Shown one piece after another: positions 53,727 through 61,569 of a DNA stretch of 64,000 nucleotides. The DNA is from CBDFGK01 sp965247075 (GTDB taxonomy: Bacteria; Pseudomonadota; Gammaproteobacteria; Pseudomonadales; Halieaceae), in the NCBI GenBank assembly GCA_965247075.1, contig CBDFGK010000002.1:124001-188000 (forward strand). The letters run 5' to 3'. The position numbers and the translations under genes were made by a program. Below the pieces are notes generated by a model, which was given only the letters and a program-made list of their open reading frames with translations, had not been told where the DNA came from and ran no database searches. Numbering within the stretch: position 1 is the first letter of the stretch; each line of letters begins with the position of its first letter.

Positions 53727-53754
53727 GTTACCTATCTACCCCGTATTCTGTAAC
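53727..53754. promoter_or_regulatory. GTTAC-N18-GTAAC inverted repeat, possible CbrB-type UAS
   Basis: Two GTTAC/GTAAC arms face each other across 18 bases, and a further GTAAC lies at 53769-53773. TTAC/GTAA half-sites of this sort are, as I remember them, part of CbrB-binding sites at crcZ. This is position- and motif-based inference. Confidence 0.42.
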
Positions 53755-53780
53755 CGTGTGGAGTTGAGGTAACGTGCTGC

Positions 53781-55232
53781 TTAGGCCGATTTAGCAGCCC
53801 GAGAGCCGGCTACTGCGGCTTTGCGTGGTGCCGTCTTGGCGGCGGCTTTCTGGCGCGGTATGCCGAAACGCTGGCGGCGCTCCCACAGGCATTTGCGGCT
53901 GACCCCCAGCTTCCGCGCCAATTCTGTTTCGCTCATGGAATCCTGGTGCTCCAGCACAAATCGTTGGAAGTAGTCCTCCAGCGACAGGTCTTCAGGTGGG
54001 TCGAAACTGCTGATCCGCGGCGCGTTTGAGCCGCTGCTCTTGTGGCCGCGCAGTTGACTGATCTGCACGAGTTCCAGATCAATTCCCAGTAGCTCGTTGT
54101 CGATTTCTTCGTCCTCAGACAGGATGACGGCCCGCTCGACCGCATTTTCAAGCTCACGCACATTGCCGGGCCAGGTGTACGTGGTAATTGCCTGGATTGC
54201 TTTGGGAGAGAAATGCCGAGGCGAAGTTTCGTATTCCCGACAGCGTTTCAGCAATATATATTCGGCCAATTCGAGAATGTCTTTGCCGCGTTCACGCAAT
54301 GGCGGTAACTGTAAGCGCATCACATTGATGCGATAGTACAAGTCCTGGCGAAATTTGCCCTCGGTGGTGAGCTGCTGCAAATCGCGGTGGGTCGCACAGA
54401 TCAGGCGCACGTTGACCTTGCGCGAATCCACTGATCCAATGCGACGAATCTCACCTTCCTGAATAAAGCGTAGCAGGCGTGCCTGGGCTTCCACGGGCAG
54501 TTCGCCTATCTCATCAAGAAATAATGTGCCGCCGTCAGCGGCCTCAATCAAGCCGGTGCGGTTGGTGTTGGCGCCGGTAAATGCACCCTTCTCATAGCCG
54601 AACAGTTCGGACTCGATCAGGGTTTCAGGAATAGCGGCGCAGTTTACGCAAATTAGCGGCTGGTCGTGGCGACGGCTGTGGAGGTGCACGCTGCGCGCAA
54701 CCAGCTCTTTACCGGTGCCTGTTTCACCGAGTACCAGAACGGTGGCATTGGTAGGAGCAATTTTTCGAATGTGTTCAAACTGGGTAACCATATCTGTGCA
54801 GCCACCGATGAAGCCCTCTACTTTTCTCTCGCCTGCGCGGGCCGCCGTTGTGCCGCTTTTTGGTGGCGCCGGTTTGTCCCTGCTACGCTCTGAGATGATG
54901 CGTTGCACCGCCGTGACCATGTCATTGTGATCGAAGGGTTTGGCGATGTAATCAACCGCTCCCATACGCATTGAGTCTACCGCTGAGCGCAAACTGGCGT
55001 AGCTGGTCATAATGAGTACGGGCACTTCGCCGGCTTTCTTGATCAGGTCTGTACCCGGCGCGCCGGGCAGGCGCAGGTCGCTGATGATGAGGTCAAAGTC
55101 GCCCAGTTTATAATTGGCTTCTGCTTCGGGCACTGACGCCGCTTCACTGATCCTGTACTTATGCCGTTCCAGCAGACGCCGCAGCGCTGTCCGAATGACC
55201 GATTCGTCTTCTACAACCAGAATGTCCTGCAT
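53781..55232 (-). CDS. cbrB: Sigma-54-dependent response regulator, CbrB-like
   Basis: The 483-residue protein has a receiver domain (D-L-I-I-S-D-L-R-L with the phosphorylated Asp). The AAA+ domain has G-E-T-G-T-G-K-E and the sigma-54 contact motif G-A-F-T-G-A. A Fis-type HTH closes it (M-S-E-T-E-L-A-R-K-L-G-V-S-R-K-C-L-W). The tail is Lys/Ala-rich. Order with pcnB, the kinase, gluQ and dksA matches Pseudomonas cbrB. The gene symbol is by synteny and domain layout. It probably drives the sRNA promoter beyond its 3' end, and carbon/nitrogen-use genes. Confidence 0.85.
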   Translation of the reverse strand: MQDILVVEDESVIRTALRRLLERHKYRISEAASVPEAEANYKLGDFDLIISDLRLPGAPGTDLIKKAGEVPVLIMTSYASLRSAVDSMRMGAVDYIAKPFDHNDMVTAVQRIISERSRDKPAPPKSGTTAARAGERKVEGFIGGCTDMVTQFEHIRKIAPTNATVLVLGETGTGKELVARSVHLHSRRHDQPLICVNCAAIPETLIESELFGYEKGAFTGANTNRTGLIEAADGGTLFLDEIGELPVEAQARLLRFIQEGEIRRIGSVDSRKVNVRLICATHRDLQQLTTEGKFRQDLYYRINVMRLQLPPLRERGKDILELAEYILLKRCREYETSPRHFSPKAIQAITTYTWPGNVRELENAVERAVILSEDEEIDNELLGIDLELVQISQLRGHKSSGSNAPRISSFDPPEDLSLEDYFQRFVLEHQDSMSETELARKLGVSRKCLWERRQRFGIPRQKAAAKTAPRKAAVAGSRAAKSA

Positions 55233-55301
55233 GCCGGTTCCCGTGAACTGTTACCTGTTACCTGAGGCAACAAAATAGCGCGTCTACACGGAATTTGCCA
55301 G

Positions 55302-56456
55302 TCAGGGCCGGTTCTGGCTGTATTCCTCTTGGTAGCTCGCGGTGTTCAAGGTGATGGAAAAGCAAGTTCCGGTTCCCTCTGGTAACGGGCTTTGCAGCAA
55401 TATACGACCGTTAAGATTCTCCAGGATGCTGTATACCAGGGACAGGCCAAGACCCGTGCCCTGGCCAGGTTCCTTGGTGGTGAAAAATGGTTCGAATACC
55501 TGCCCATGGATTGCCGGCGGGATGCCTGCCCCGTGATCTGTCACGGTGATGACAGTTTGCTCAGCATCATGACTACTGTCGACTTCAATCAAGCCCTCTT
55601 CGTCACTGGCATCACGGGCGTTACCCAGCAGGTTGATGAATACCTGTAACAGGCGCTGGCTGTCGGCGCGTACCAGGTGCTCCCGGTGGCAGCGGTTTGC
55701 AAACTGCACTGGCCTGGCTTTGTGATCCAGGCACAACAGATGTACCGCTTCATCGACACAGTCGGCGACGTTGAGTGCCTGTAACTCCGCGGATTCAACA
55801 ATACCTGTGCCGGTGCGGGAAAAGTTGACCAGCGATTCGACAATACGATTGACCCGTTCAGTTTGCAGGAGGATTTCGGTAGCCGCTTCATGCACCGCTG
55901 TTAAATCTTCTTCATAAGCCAGGTTTTGCGCCAGCGAGGATATCCCGGTAACCGGGTTGCCGATTTCATGGGCTATCCCGGCCGCTAAGCGGCCTACAGA
56001 CGCCAGGCGCTCACTGTGCATCAGCTCTTGCTCCAGCATTTCGTAATCGGTCAAGTCTTCGACCACAATGACCTTGTCCTGGCTGCGGCGCCAGGATGAT
56101 TGCACGGCCGCTTTGTGCAAGCCTATCCAGCGCCCTGGTCCGTGTGGGTCGGGAAGATGCTTGCGGGGGTCGGCGTCCATGCCCGAATCGACAAAGTCAC
56201 CTAATATCGTGCTCCAGATACTGGGTAATTCTGTCAGCCGAGCCCCCACGGCCCGTTCGCTCGAAATGCCCGTGATGCCCTCCATGGAGCGATTCCACAA
56301 CTGAATCAGGCCATGTGGGCGCAGCGAGAAAACGCCGATAGGCAGGTCCCGCAGAGTCTTTTGGTACTGCCAGCGGGTGAGTCTTCCACCGGGGTAAAAT
56401 AACAGCGCCCATACGATGAGGCCGGCTCCCGCCATGCAGAGAATGAATTCCGTCAT
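55302..56456 (-). CDS. PAS-domain sensor histidine kinase in the CbrA position
   Basis: The 384-residue kinase has one N-terminal membrane segment (F-I-L-C-M-A-G-A-G-L-I-V-W-A-L-L-F) and a PAS domain (~35-140). The H-box is A-A-G-I-A-H-E-I-G-N-P, and F-I-N-L-L-G-N-A-R-D-A, D-H-G-A-G-I-P-P and F-F-T-T-K ... G-T-G-L-G-L-S form the ATP-binding boxes. Pseudomonas CbrA is about 980 residues with an SSS transporter-like domain. Here that domain is missing, so sensing must be by the PAS or by an external partner. A 69-base gap separates it from the regulator gene. Confidence 0.88.
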   Translation of the reverse strand: MTEFILCMAGAGLIVWALLFYPGGRLTRWQYQKTLRDLPIGVFSLRPHGLIQLWNRSMEGITGISSERAVGARLTELPSIWSTILGDFVDSGMDADPRKHLPDPHGPGRWIGLHKAAVQSSWRRSQDKVIVVEDLTDYEMLEQELMHSERLASVGRLAAGIAHEIGNPVTGISSLAQNLAYEEDLTAVHEAATEILLQTERVNRIVESLVNFSRTGTGIVESAELQALNVADCVDEAVHLLCLDHKARPVQFANRCHREHLVRADSQRLLQVFINLLGNARDASDEEGLIEVDSSHDAEQTVITVTDHGAGIPPAIHGQVFEPFFTTKEPGQGTGLGLSLVYSILENLNGRILLQSPLPEGTGTCFSITLNTASYQEEYSQNRP

Positions 56457-56503
56457 TGATAGGTTCCTGAATCAGGCCGTCCGCCAAGGTTCGCGAAATA
56501 GCA

Positions 56504-57397
56504 TCAGTACAGAGTTGTTTCCGGTATGCCCATCCGGGAGGGTACCGCCGGCAACTGCCATGAGTCTATTGCTTCTCGTAGCAAGTGGTCGATATTGCCG
56601 GCTTTAGCAGGCATAGCTTGGCCCAGGAAGCGCAGGGCGAGACGCAGGTTTTGCAGGGCGTCGCTGTTATTCAGAGCGGGGGCGTGAGTTTGCTTGCTCA
56701 GTTTTTGACCCGCGCTATTGGTAATGACCGGGATATGCGTGTAGCGGGGTGTGGGCAGGCCCAATACTTCTTGCAGGTACACCTGCCTGGGTGTTGAGTC
56801 GTACAAATCAGAACCGCGTAATACCCGGTTGATGCCTTGATATTCATCGTCTACCACGACCGCCAGTTGATAGGCGTACAACCAGTCTTTGCGCTGCACA
56901 ATAAAATCGCCGACCTCGCGTTGGAGATCCTGTTGCAGGGAGGGCTGCAGGTGATCGGCAATCACCACGGGAGTTTCACGCTGAACCTTCACCCGAATAG
57001 CGCTGGCAACATCTGCAGCGGGCGGCTGTGATCGGCAGCGTCCGAGATAGACATTGCCCTGCGTCGCCAACTGCGCGCGGGTGCAATCACAGCGGAACGC
57101 ATGGCCTTTGTCGAACAGTTGTTGTATGGCGGTGGCGTAGGCGTCGTGGCGTTGGCTTTGCCACAATACCTCGCCGTCCCAGCTCAGGCCGTGCGCCTGC
57201 AAGCTGTTGAGGATGCTGTGGGCAGCGCCGGGGATTTCACGTGGTGGGTCCAGATCTTCCATGCGCAGTACCCAACTGCCGCCGTTATGGCGGGCATCGA
57301 GAAAACCGGCGAGAGCACATATGAGCGAGCCCAGGTGCAGAGGCCCCGTGGGGGAGGGCGCAAAGCGCCCAGCGTAAACTGTAGGCGACTTAGCCGT
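56504..57397 (-). CDS. gluQ: Glutamyl-Q tRNA(Asp) synthetase, apparently with a non-standard start
   Basis: The enzyme attaches Glu to queuosine in tRNA-Asp. The ATG at 57262 would remove the catalytic N-terminus, but the same frame upstream encodes Y-A-G-R-F-A-P-S-P-T-G-P-L-H-L-G, the HIGH-type motif, with no gap. Between the upstream in-frame stop (in dksA) and this motif there is no ATG, GTG or TTG. ACG 57395-57397, just inside the dksA end with AGGA before it, is the best start candidate and gives 297 residues, the usual length. Zinc motif C-D-C ... Y-L-G-R-C and K-L-S-K-Q are present. It overlaps dksA by eight bases. Confidence 0.85.
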   Translation of the reverse strand, partial: TAKSPTVYAGRFAPSPTGPLHLGSLICALAGFLDARHNGGSWVLRMEDLDPPREIPGAAHSILNSLQAHGLSWDGEVLWQSQRHDAYATAIQQLFDKGHAFRCDCTRAQLATQGNVYLGRCRSQPPAADVASAIRVKVQRETPVVIADHLQPSLQQDLQREVGDFIVQRKDWLYAYQLAVVVDDEYQGINRVLRGSDLYDSTPRQVYLQEVLGLPTPRYTHIPVITNSAGQKLSKQTHAPALNNSDALQNLRLALRFLGQAMPAKAGNIDHLLREAIDSWQLPAVPSRMGIPETTLY

Positions 57398-57836
57398 GTT
57401 CCTGCTTTTCCTTGATTTCGTCGAGCGTCTTGCAGTCGATGCAAAGCGTGGCGGTGGGGCGAGCTTCGAGGCGTTTGATGCCGATATCTACACCGCAGGC
57501 GTCACAGTATCCATAATCGTCGGCATCAATTTTGTCGACTGTTCCGTCTATCTTCTTGATCAGCTTGCGTTCGCGGTCGCGGGTACGCAACTCCAGGCTG
57601 AACTCTTCTTCCTGGGTGGCGCGGTCGGCGGGGTCAGGAAAGTTCGCGGCCTCATCTTTCATGTGACTGACGGTGCGATCCACTTCTTCCATCAGGTCGG
57701 CTTTCCAGGTCAACAGGATGCCTTTGAAGTGCGTGCGCTGGGCTTCATTCATGTACTGTTCCCCACGCTTTGGCTTGTAGGGTACAAAGTTTTTGAATTC
57801 AGTTGAGGCGGCTGTTTTTGCTGATTTTCTCGGCAT
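57390..57836 (-). CDS. dksA: RNA polymerase-binding transcription factor DksA
   Basis: The 148-residue protein acts with ppGpp on RNA polymerase. It has the coiled-coil with D-P-A-D-R-A at the tip and a four-Cys zinc finger C-D-A-C-G ... C-I-D-C. E-L-R-T-R-D-R-E-R-K and the C-terminal helix are typical. Its length is normal. It is coupled to gluQ downstream, as in many gammaproteobacteria. Confidence 0.95.
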   Translation of the reverse strand: MPRKSAKTAASTEFKNFVPYKPKRGEQYMNEAQRTHFKGILLTWKADLMEEVDRTVSHMKDEAANFPDPADRATQEEEFSLELRTRDRERKLIKKIDGTVDKIDADDYGYCDACGVDIGIKRLEARPTATLCIDCKTLDEIKEKQEHG

Positions 57837-58054
57837 GATGATTTCCCATGCGTATCAAATTTTCTGCTTATTTCCTGGATTGGCCATATGCCTGTAAACC
57901 AAGGGCGCGAAACTTACCAGATATCGACGGCCGATGCCAATAAAAAATGGCTTTATAGAACCAGGCTCGCCAACCTGTCAAGCCTTGGCCTAGAATAGAT
58001 ATTCCACGGCCTCGGTTATGGCGTGGCGACATACCGGACAGGACACTAAATAAC

Positions 58055-58756
58055 ATGGAATTTCCCTCCAAGCTTGTCCCGGCACGCCTGATCAAGCGCT
58101 ATAAGCGGTTTCTGGCTGACGTAGCACTGGAGAGCGGTGAACAGACAACCGTGCACTGTCCCAATACCGGTGCAATGAGTGGTTGTGCTGAGCCGGGTCG
58201 CAGCATATGGCTGTCGGTAAGTGACTCCAAAACCCGCAAATACCCTCACACCTGGGAATTGATAGATACCGGCGCGGGTATGGCCTGTATTCATTCTGCG
58301 CGCGCCAACAGCGTGGTCAGCGAGGCGGTTGAGTCTGGCCTGGTGACCGCGCTGGGTGGCTATTCATCCCTCCAGCGCGAGGTCAAGTACGGGGCCGGCA
58401 GTCGGGCTGATATGGTGCTGGCAGGGGAGGGCGTGCGCTGCGTGGTGGAGGTGAAATCAGTCACCCTGTTGCAGTCGGACGGCACCGGCGCGTTTCCAGA
58501 TGCGATCAGTACGCGCGCGCGTAAACACTTGCAGGAATTGCAGGCGGTGGTGGAGTCAGGTGAACGGGCGGTGATTTTCTTCTGCGTTTTCCACCAGGGC
58601 ATCCAGCGGGTAGTGCCCGCGCGGGATATTGATCCTGCCTATGCTGAGGCGCTGGAAACTGCGCTGCAGGCAGGTGTTGAAGCCATGGCCTGGTCTGCAC
58701 AGGTGACGCCTGCAGGCATTTCCCTGCGGCGGGAAATCCCGTTCCAGCCAGGTTGA
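58055..58756 (+). CDS. sfsA: SfsA family DNA-binding/sugar-fermentation protein
   Basis: The 233-residue protein has the family start F-P-S-K-L-V-P-A-R-L-I-K-R-Y-K-R-F. It continues with V-H-C-P-N-T-G-A-M-S-G-C, Y-P-H-T-W-E-L-I and V-E-V-K-S-V-T-L with the nuclease-like E-x-K. It is divergent from dksA with about 218 bases between. The exact role is unsettled; it is named from sugar-fermentation stimulation in E. coli. Confidence 0.93.
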   Translation: MEFPSKLVPARLIKRYKRFLADVALESGEQTTVHCPNTGAMSGCAEPGRSIWLSVSDSKTRKYPHTWELIDTGAGMACIHSARANSVVSEAVESGLVTALGGYSSLQREVKYGAGSRADMVLAGEGVRCVVEVKSVTLLQSDGTGAFPDAISTRARKHLQELQAVVESGERAVIFFCVFHQGIQRVVPARDIDPAYAEALETALQAGVEAMAWSAQVTPAGISLRREIPFQPG

Positions 58757-58796
58757 GTGATATGCTGATTGTTGAGAAATTGAGGAGGGACAACTG

Positions 58797-59468
58797 TTGT
58801 CGCTAACTGATGCCCAGTTGACCGGGCGCGATGAGAGCCATTTGCATTACCGGGGAAGCATCGCACTGATGCCCGCCTGCTGGCAGGCCTTTGAAGAGCT
58901 TCGTAGCGCCGCTGCCCAGGCCGGCTTTGAGCTCTGTATTGCCAGCGGCTTTCGCAGCTTTGAAAGACAGTTGGCGATCTGGAATGCCAAAGCGTCAGGC
59001 CAGCGGCCGGTGCATGATGATCGCGGACTCGTTGTTGCCATGAGTGCATTGTCGCCGCTGCAACAAGTGCGGGCAATTATGCGCTATTCGGCCCTGCCTG
59101 GCGCTTCGCGGCATCACTGGGGCAGTGACCTGGATATATATGACGCTGGCGCCCTGCCCGAGGGTTACCAGTTGCAATTGACCCCGCAAGAGGTGGCCGA
59201 TGATGGCATGTTTGGTGCGCTGCACTACTGGCTGGATGAACAAATTGCCGCCGACACCGCGGCGGGTTTTTTTCGTCCCTACGCCACCGATATGGGCGGG
59301 GTGGCGCCGGAGCGTTGGCACCTGAGTTATGCGCCGTTGGCACAGCAGTGCGCGGCTCAACTGACCCCGGACTGTTTGCGCGATGCTCTGGCAACTGGAG
59401 AACTGGTGTATACGGAACTGGTGCTGAGCGAGTTGGCCGCTCTCTATGAGCGCTACGTGGCCGTGTAG
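58797..59468 (+). CDS. M15 D-alanyl-D-alanine carboxypeptidase (VanY-like)
   Basis: The 223-residue protein has the M15B zinc pattern: S-G-F-R-S, then S-R-H-H-W-G-S-D-L-D (His and Asp ligands) and E-R-W-H-L-S-Y (third ligand and catalytic Glu region). It trims D-Ala from peptidoglycan peptides. TTG 58797 is preceded by GGAGGG, which supports it as the start. No signal peptide is visible, so the enzyme may be cytoplasmic or use another export route. Confidence 0.85.
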   Translation: MSLTDAQLTGRDESHLHYRGSIALMPACWQAFEELRSAAAQAGFELCIASGFRSFERQLAIWNAKASGQRPVHDDRGLVVAMSALSPLQQVRAIMRYSALPGASRHHWGSDLDIYDAGALPEGYQLQLTPQEVADDGMFGALHYWLDEQIAADTAAGFFRPYATDMGGVAPERWHLSYAPLAQQCAAQLTPDCLRDALATGELVYTELVLSELAALYERYVAV

Positions 59469-59536
59469 CTTGTAAGCGCTGCGCCGAGTTGGTTAGTATG
59501 GAGCCCCCAAAAATAATATAGGTAGATAGGAATAGT

Positions 59537-61525
59537 ATGACTGATTACCTCATGTTGCCGCCGCTGCTCGGCGGTATAGGTCTTATAGTCGCCTTTGTCA
59601 TTTATCACATAATGACTCGCCACGATCATGGCGAAGATGCGGTCAAGAAAATTGCTGAACAGATTCACCTTGGCGCCATGGTGTTTATGCACCGCGAATA
59701 CAAGATGTTGGCGGCTTTTTGCACCGTGCTGGTGATAGGTATCCTGGTTTCACCGCTGGGCATGAATACAGCGATCGCCTTTGTTGTGGGCGCGGTGTCA
59801 TCCGCCACAGCGGGCTACCTGGGAATGTTCGCCGCCACCAAGGCGAATGTGCGCACTGCGGTAGCGGCCAACAACCACGGCGCTGCACAGGCGTTGTCCA
59901 TCGCCTTTTACGGTGGCTCGGTGATGGGCCTGTGTGTCGCCTCACTGGGCTTGATCGGCCTGGGTGGGCTGTATTTCTACTTTGGTGGCGATGCCCATAG
60001 CGCCCACTCGATCCACGGCTTTGGTATGGGCGCTTCCACGGTGGCGCTTTTTTCTCGTGTTGGCGGCGGTATTTTTACCAAGAGCGCCGACGTGGGTGCC
60101 GACCTAGTGGGTAAAATTGAAGCGGGTATTCCCGAGGATGACCCGCGCAACCCCGGTGTGATCGCGGATAACGTGGGCGACAACGTCGGTGACATAGCCG
60201 GCATGGGCTCAGATATTTTTGAGTCCTATTGTGGCGCCATGATTGCCTGTATCGCCATTGCTGCGACGATGACCGCGGCCAACGCCCCGGCCATGATGTT
60301 CCTGCCGCTGGCATTGTCGACCATTGGTCTGTTGGCGTCTTTCGCCGGTATTTTGATCGTCCGCGCCCGTTCAGCGTCGGCGCCTGAGGCAGCGCTGCGC
60401 AGCGGTACATTACTGGCACCGGTACTCTTTGTGATTATCGCCTGGTTTATGATAGCCGATTTGGGCATTGAGACTAATGTCTGGTGGGCTGTGGTATGTG
60501 GCGCTGTTGGTGGTGTAGCGATCGGTTTGATTACCGAGTACTACACCGGTGGCACCCCAGTGCGCAAGATCGCCAAGTCCGGTAAAACCGGTCCCGCGAC
60601 GGTTATGATTACCGGCCTCGCGGTTGGCATGGAATCTGTGGTTGCCCCCATCCTGTTTTTGGCTGCCATTATCTATATTTCTACCGAGTTGGCAGGCCTC
60701 TATGGGGTGGGCATCGCGGCCGTGGGCATGTTGGCTACGGTGGGCATTACCATGGCGATCGATGCCTATGGTCCGGTTGCCGATAATGCCGGTGGCATTG
60801 CCGAGATGGCTGGTATGGGTGAAAAGACCCGTGCCATTACCGATGGCCTCGACGAGGTGGGAAATACCACCGCGGCCATTGGCAAGGGTTTCGCGATCGG
60901 CGCGGCGGCGCTGGCAGCACTGGCCATTATCGCCGCCTTTGCTGAAACCGTAGCCGCCAACCAGGGCAGCTTTTCACTGGAGATAACCAACCCCGCGGTG
61001 CTGGTGGGCATGTTTATCGGCGGCACCATCCCTTTCCTTATCTCCTCGATCACCATGACCGCAGTGGGTGAAGCGGCGTTTGAGATGATCAACGAGATCC
61101 GTCGCCAGTTCCGGGAAATTCCCGGCCTGTTGGAGGGTAACGCTGAGCCGGATACAGAGCGCTGTGTCGATATCGCGACCACGGCTGCACTCAAGCGTAT
61201 GATCTTGCCGGGAACTATCGCGGTAATGGCGCCGGTTTTGGTTGGCTTTGGATTGGGCGCGGAGTCCCTTGGCGGAATGCTCGCCGGTGCTTTGCTGGCC
61301 TGTGTGTTGATGGCGCTAATGATGGCCAATGCCGGTGGTGCCTGGGATAACGCCAAGAAGTATGTAGAGAAAGGCAACCTCGGTGGCAAGGGTTCGGAAA
61401 CCCATACGGCAGTGGTTGTAGGTGACACCGTCGGCGACCCCTTCAAGGATACGTCCGGGCCGTCCATGAATATTCTTATCAATGTGATGGCGATCGTCAG
61501 CCTGGTGATTGCTCCGCTGCTGTAA
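59537..61525 (+). CDS. hppA: Membrane-bound ion-translocating pyrophosphatase
   Basis: The 662-residue protein has about 15-16 membrane helices. It couples PPi hydrolysis to ion pumping. G-G-G-I-F-T-K-S-A-D-V-G-A-D-L-V-G-K-I-E-A-G-I-P-E-D-D holds the PPi-binding Lys and Asp. D-N-V-G-D-N-V-G-D and the closing G-D-T-V-G-D-P-F-K-D are the other catalytic loops. The sequence G-N-T-T-A-A (rather than G-N-T-T-K-A) is the residue pattern of the K+-dependent class, which includes both H+- and Na+-pumping enzymes. Confidence 0.95.
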   Translation: MTDYLMLPPLLGGIGLIVAFVIYHIMTRHDHGEDAVKKIAEQIHLGAMVFMHREYKMLAAFCTVLVIGILVSPLGMNTAIAFVVGAVSSATAGYLGMFAATKANVRTAVAANNHGAAQALSIAFYGGSVMGLCVASLGLIGLGGLYFYFGGDAHSAHSIHGFGMGASTVALFSRVGGGIFTKSADVGADLVGKIEAGIPEDDPRNPGVIADNVGDNVGDIAGMGSDIFESYCGAMIACIAIAATMTAANAPAMMFLPLALSTIGLLASFAGILIVRARSASAPEAALRSGTLLAPVLFVIIAWFMIADLGIETNVWWAVVCGAVGGVAIGLITEYYTGGTPVRKIAKSGKTGPATVMITGLAVGMESVVAPILFLAAIIYISTELAGLYGVGIAAVGMLATVGITMAIDAYGPVADNAGGIAEMAGMGEKTRAITDGLDEVGNTTAAIGKGFAIGAAALAALAIIAAFAETVAANQGSFSLEITNPAVLVGMFIGGTIPFLISSITMTAVGEAAFEMINEIRRQFREIPGLLEGNAEPDTERCVDIATTAALKRMILPGTIAVMAPVLVGFGLGAESLGGMLAGALLACVLMALMMANAGGAWDNAKKYVEKGNLGGKGSETHTAVVVGDTVGDPFKDTSGPSMNILINVMAIVSLVIAPLL

Positions 61526-61534
61526 GTATGTTTC

Positions 61535-61566
61535 GCCGCCCAGGTGATTAAGTCAGACCAGGCGGC
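61535..61566. terminator. GC stem between convergent genes
   Basis: GCCGCC (61535) and GGCGGC (61561) form a stem in the short gap between hppA and the convergent phosphofructokinase gene. A T-run is missing. Confidence 0.3.
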
Positions 61567-61569
61567 CTG

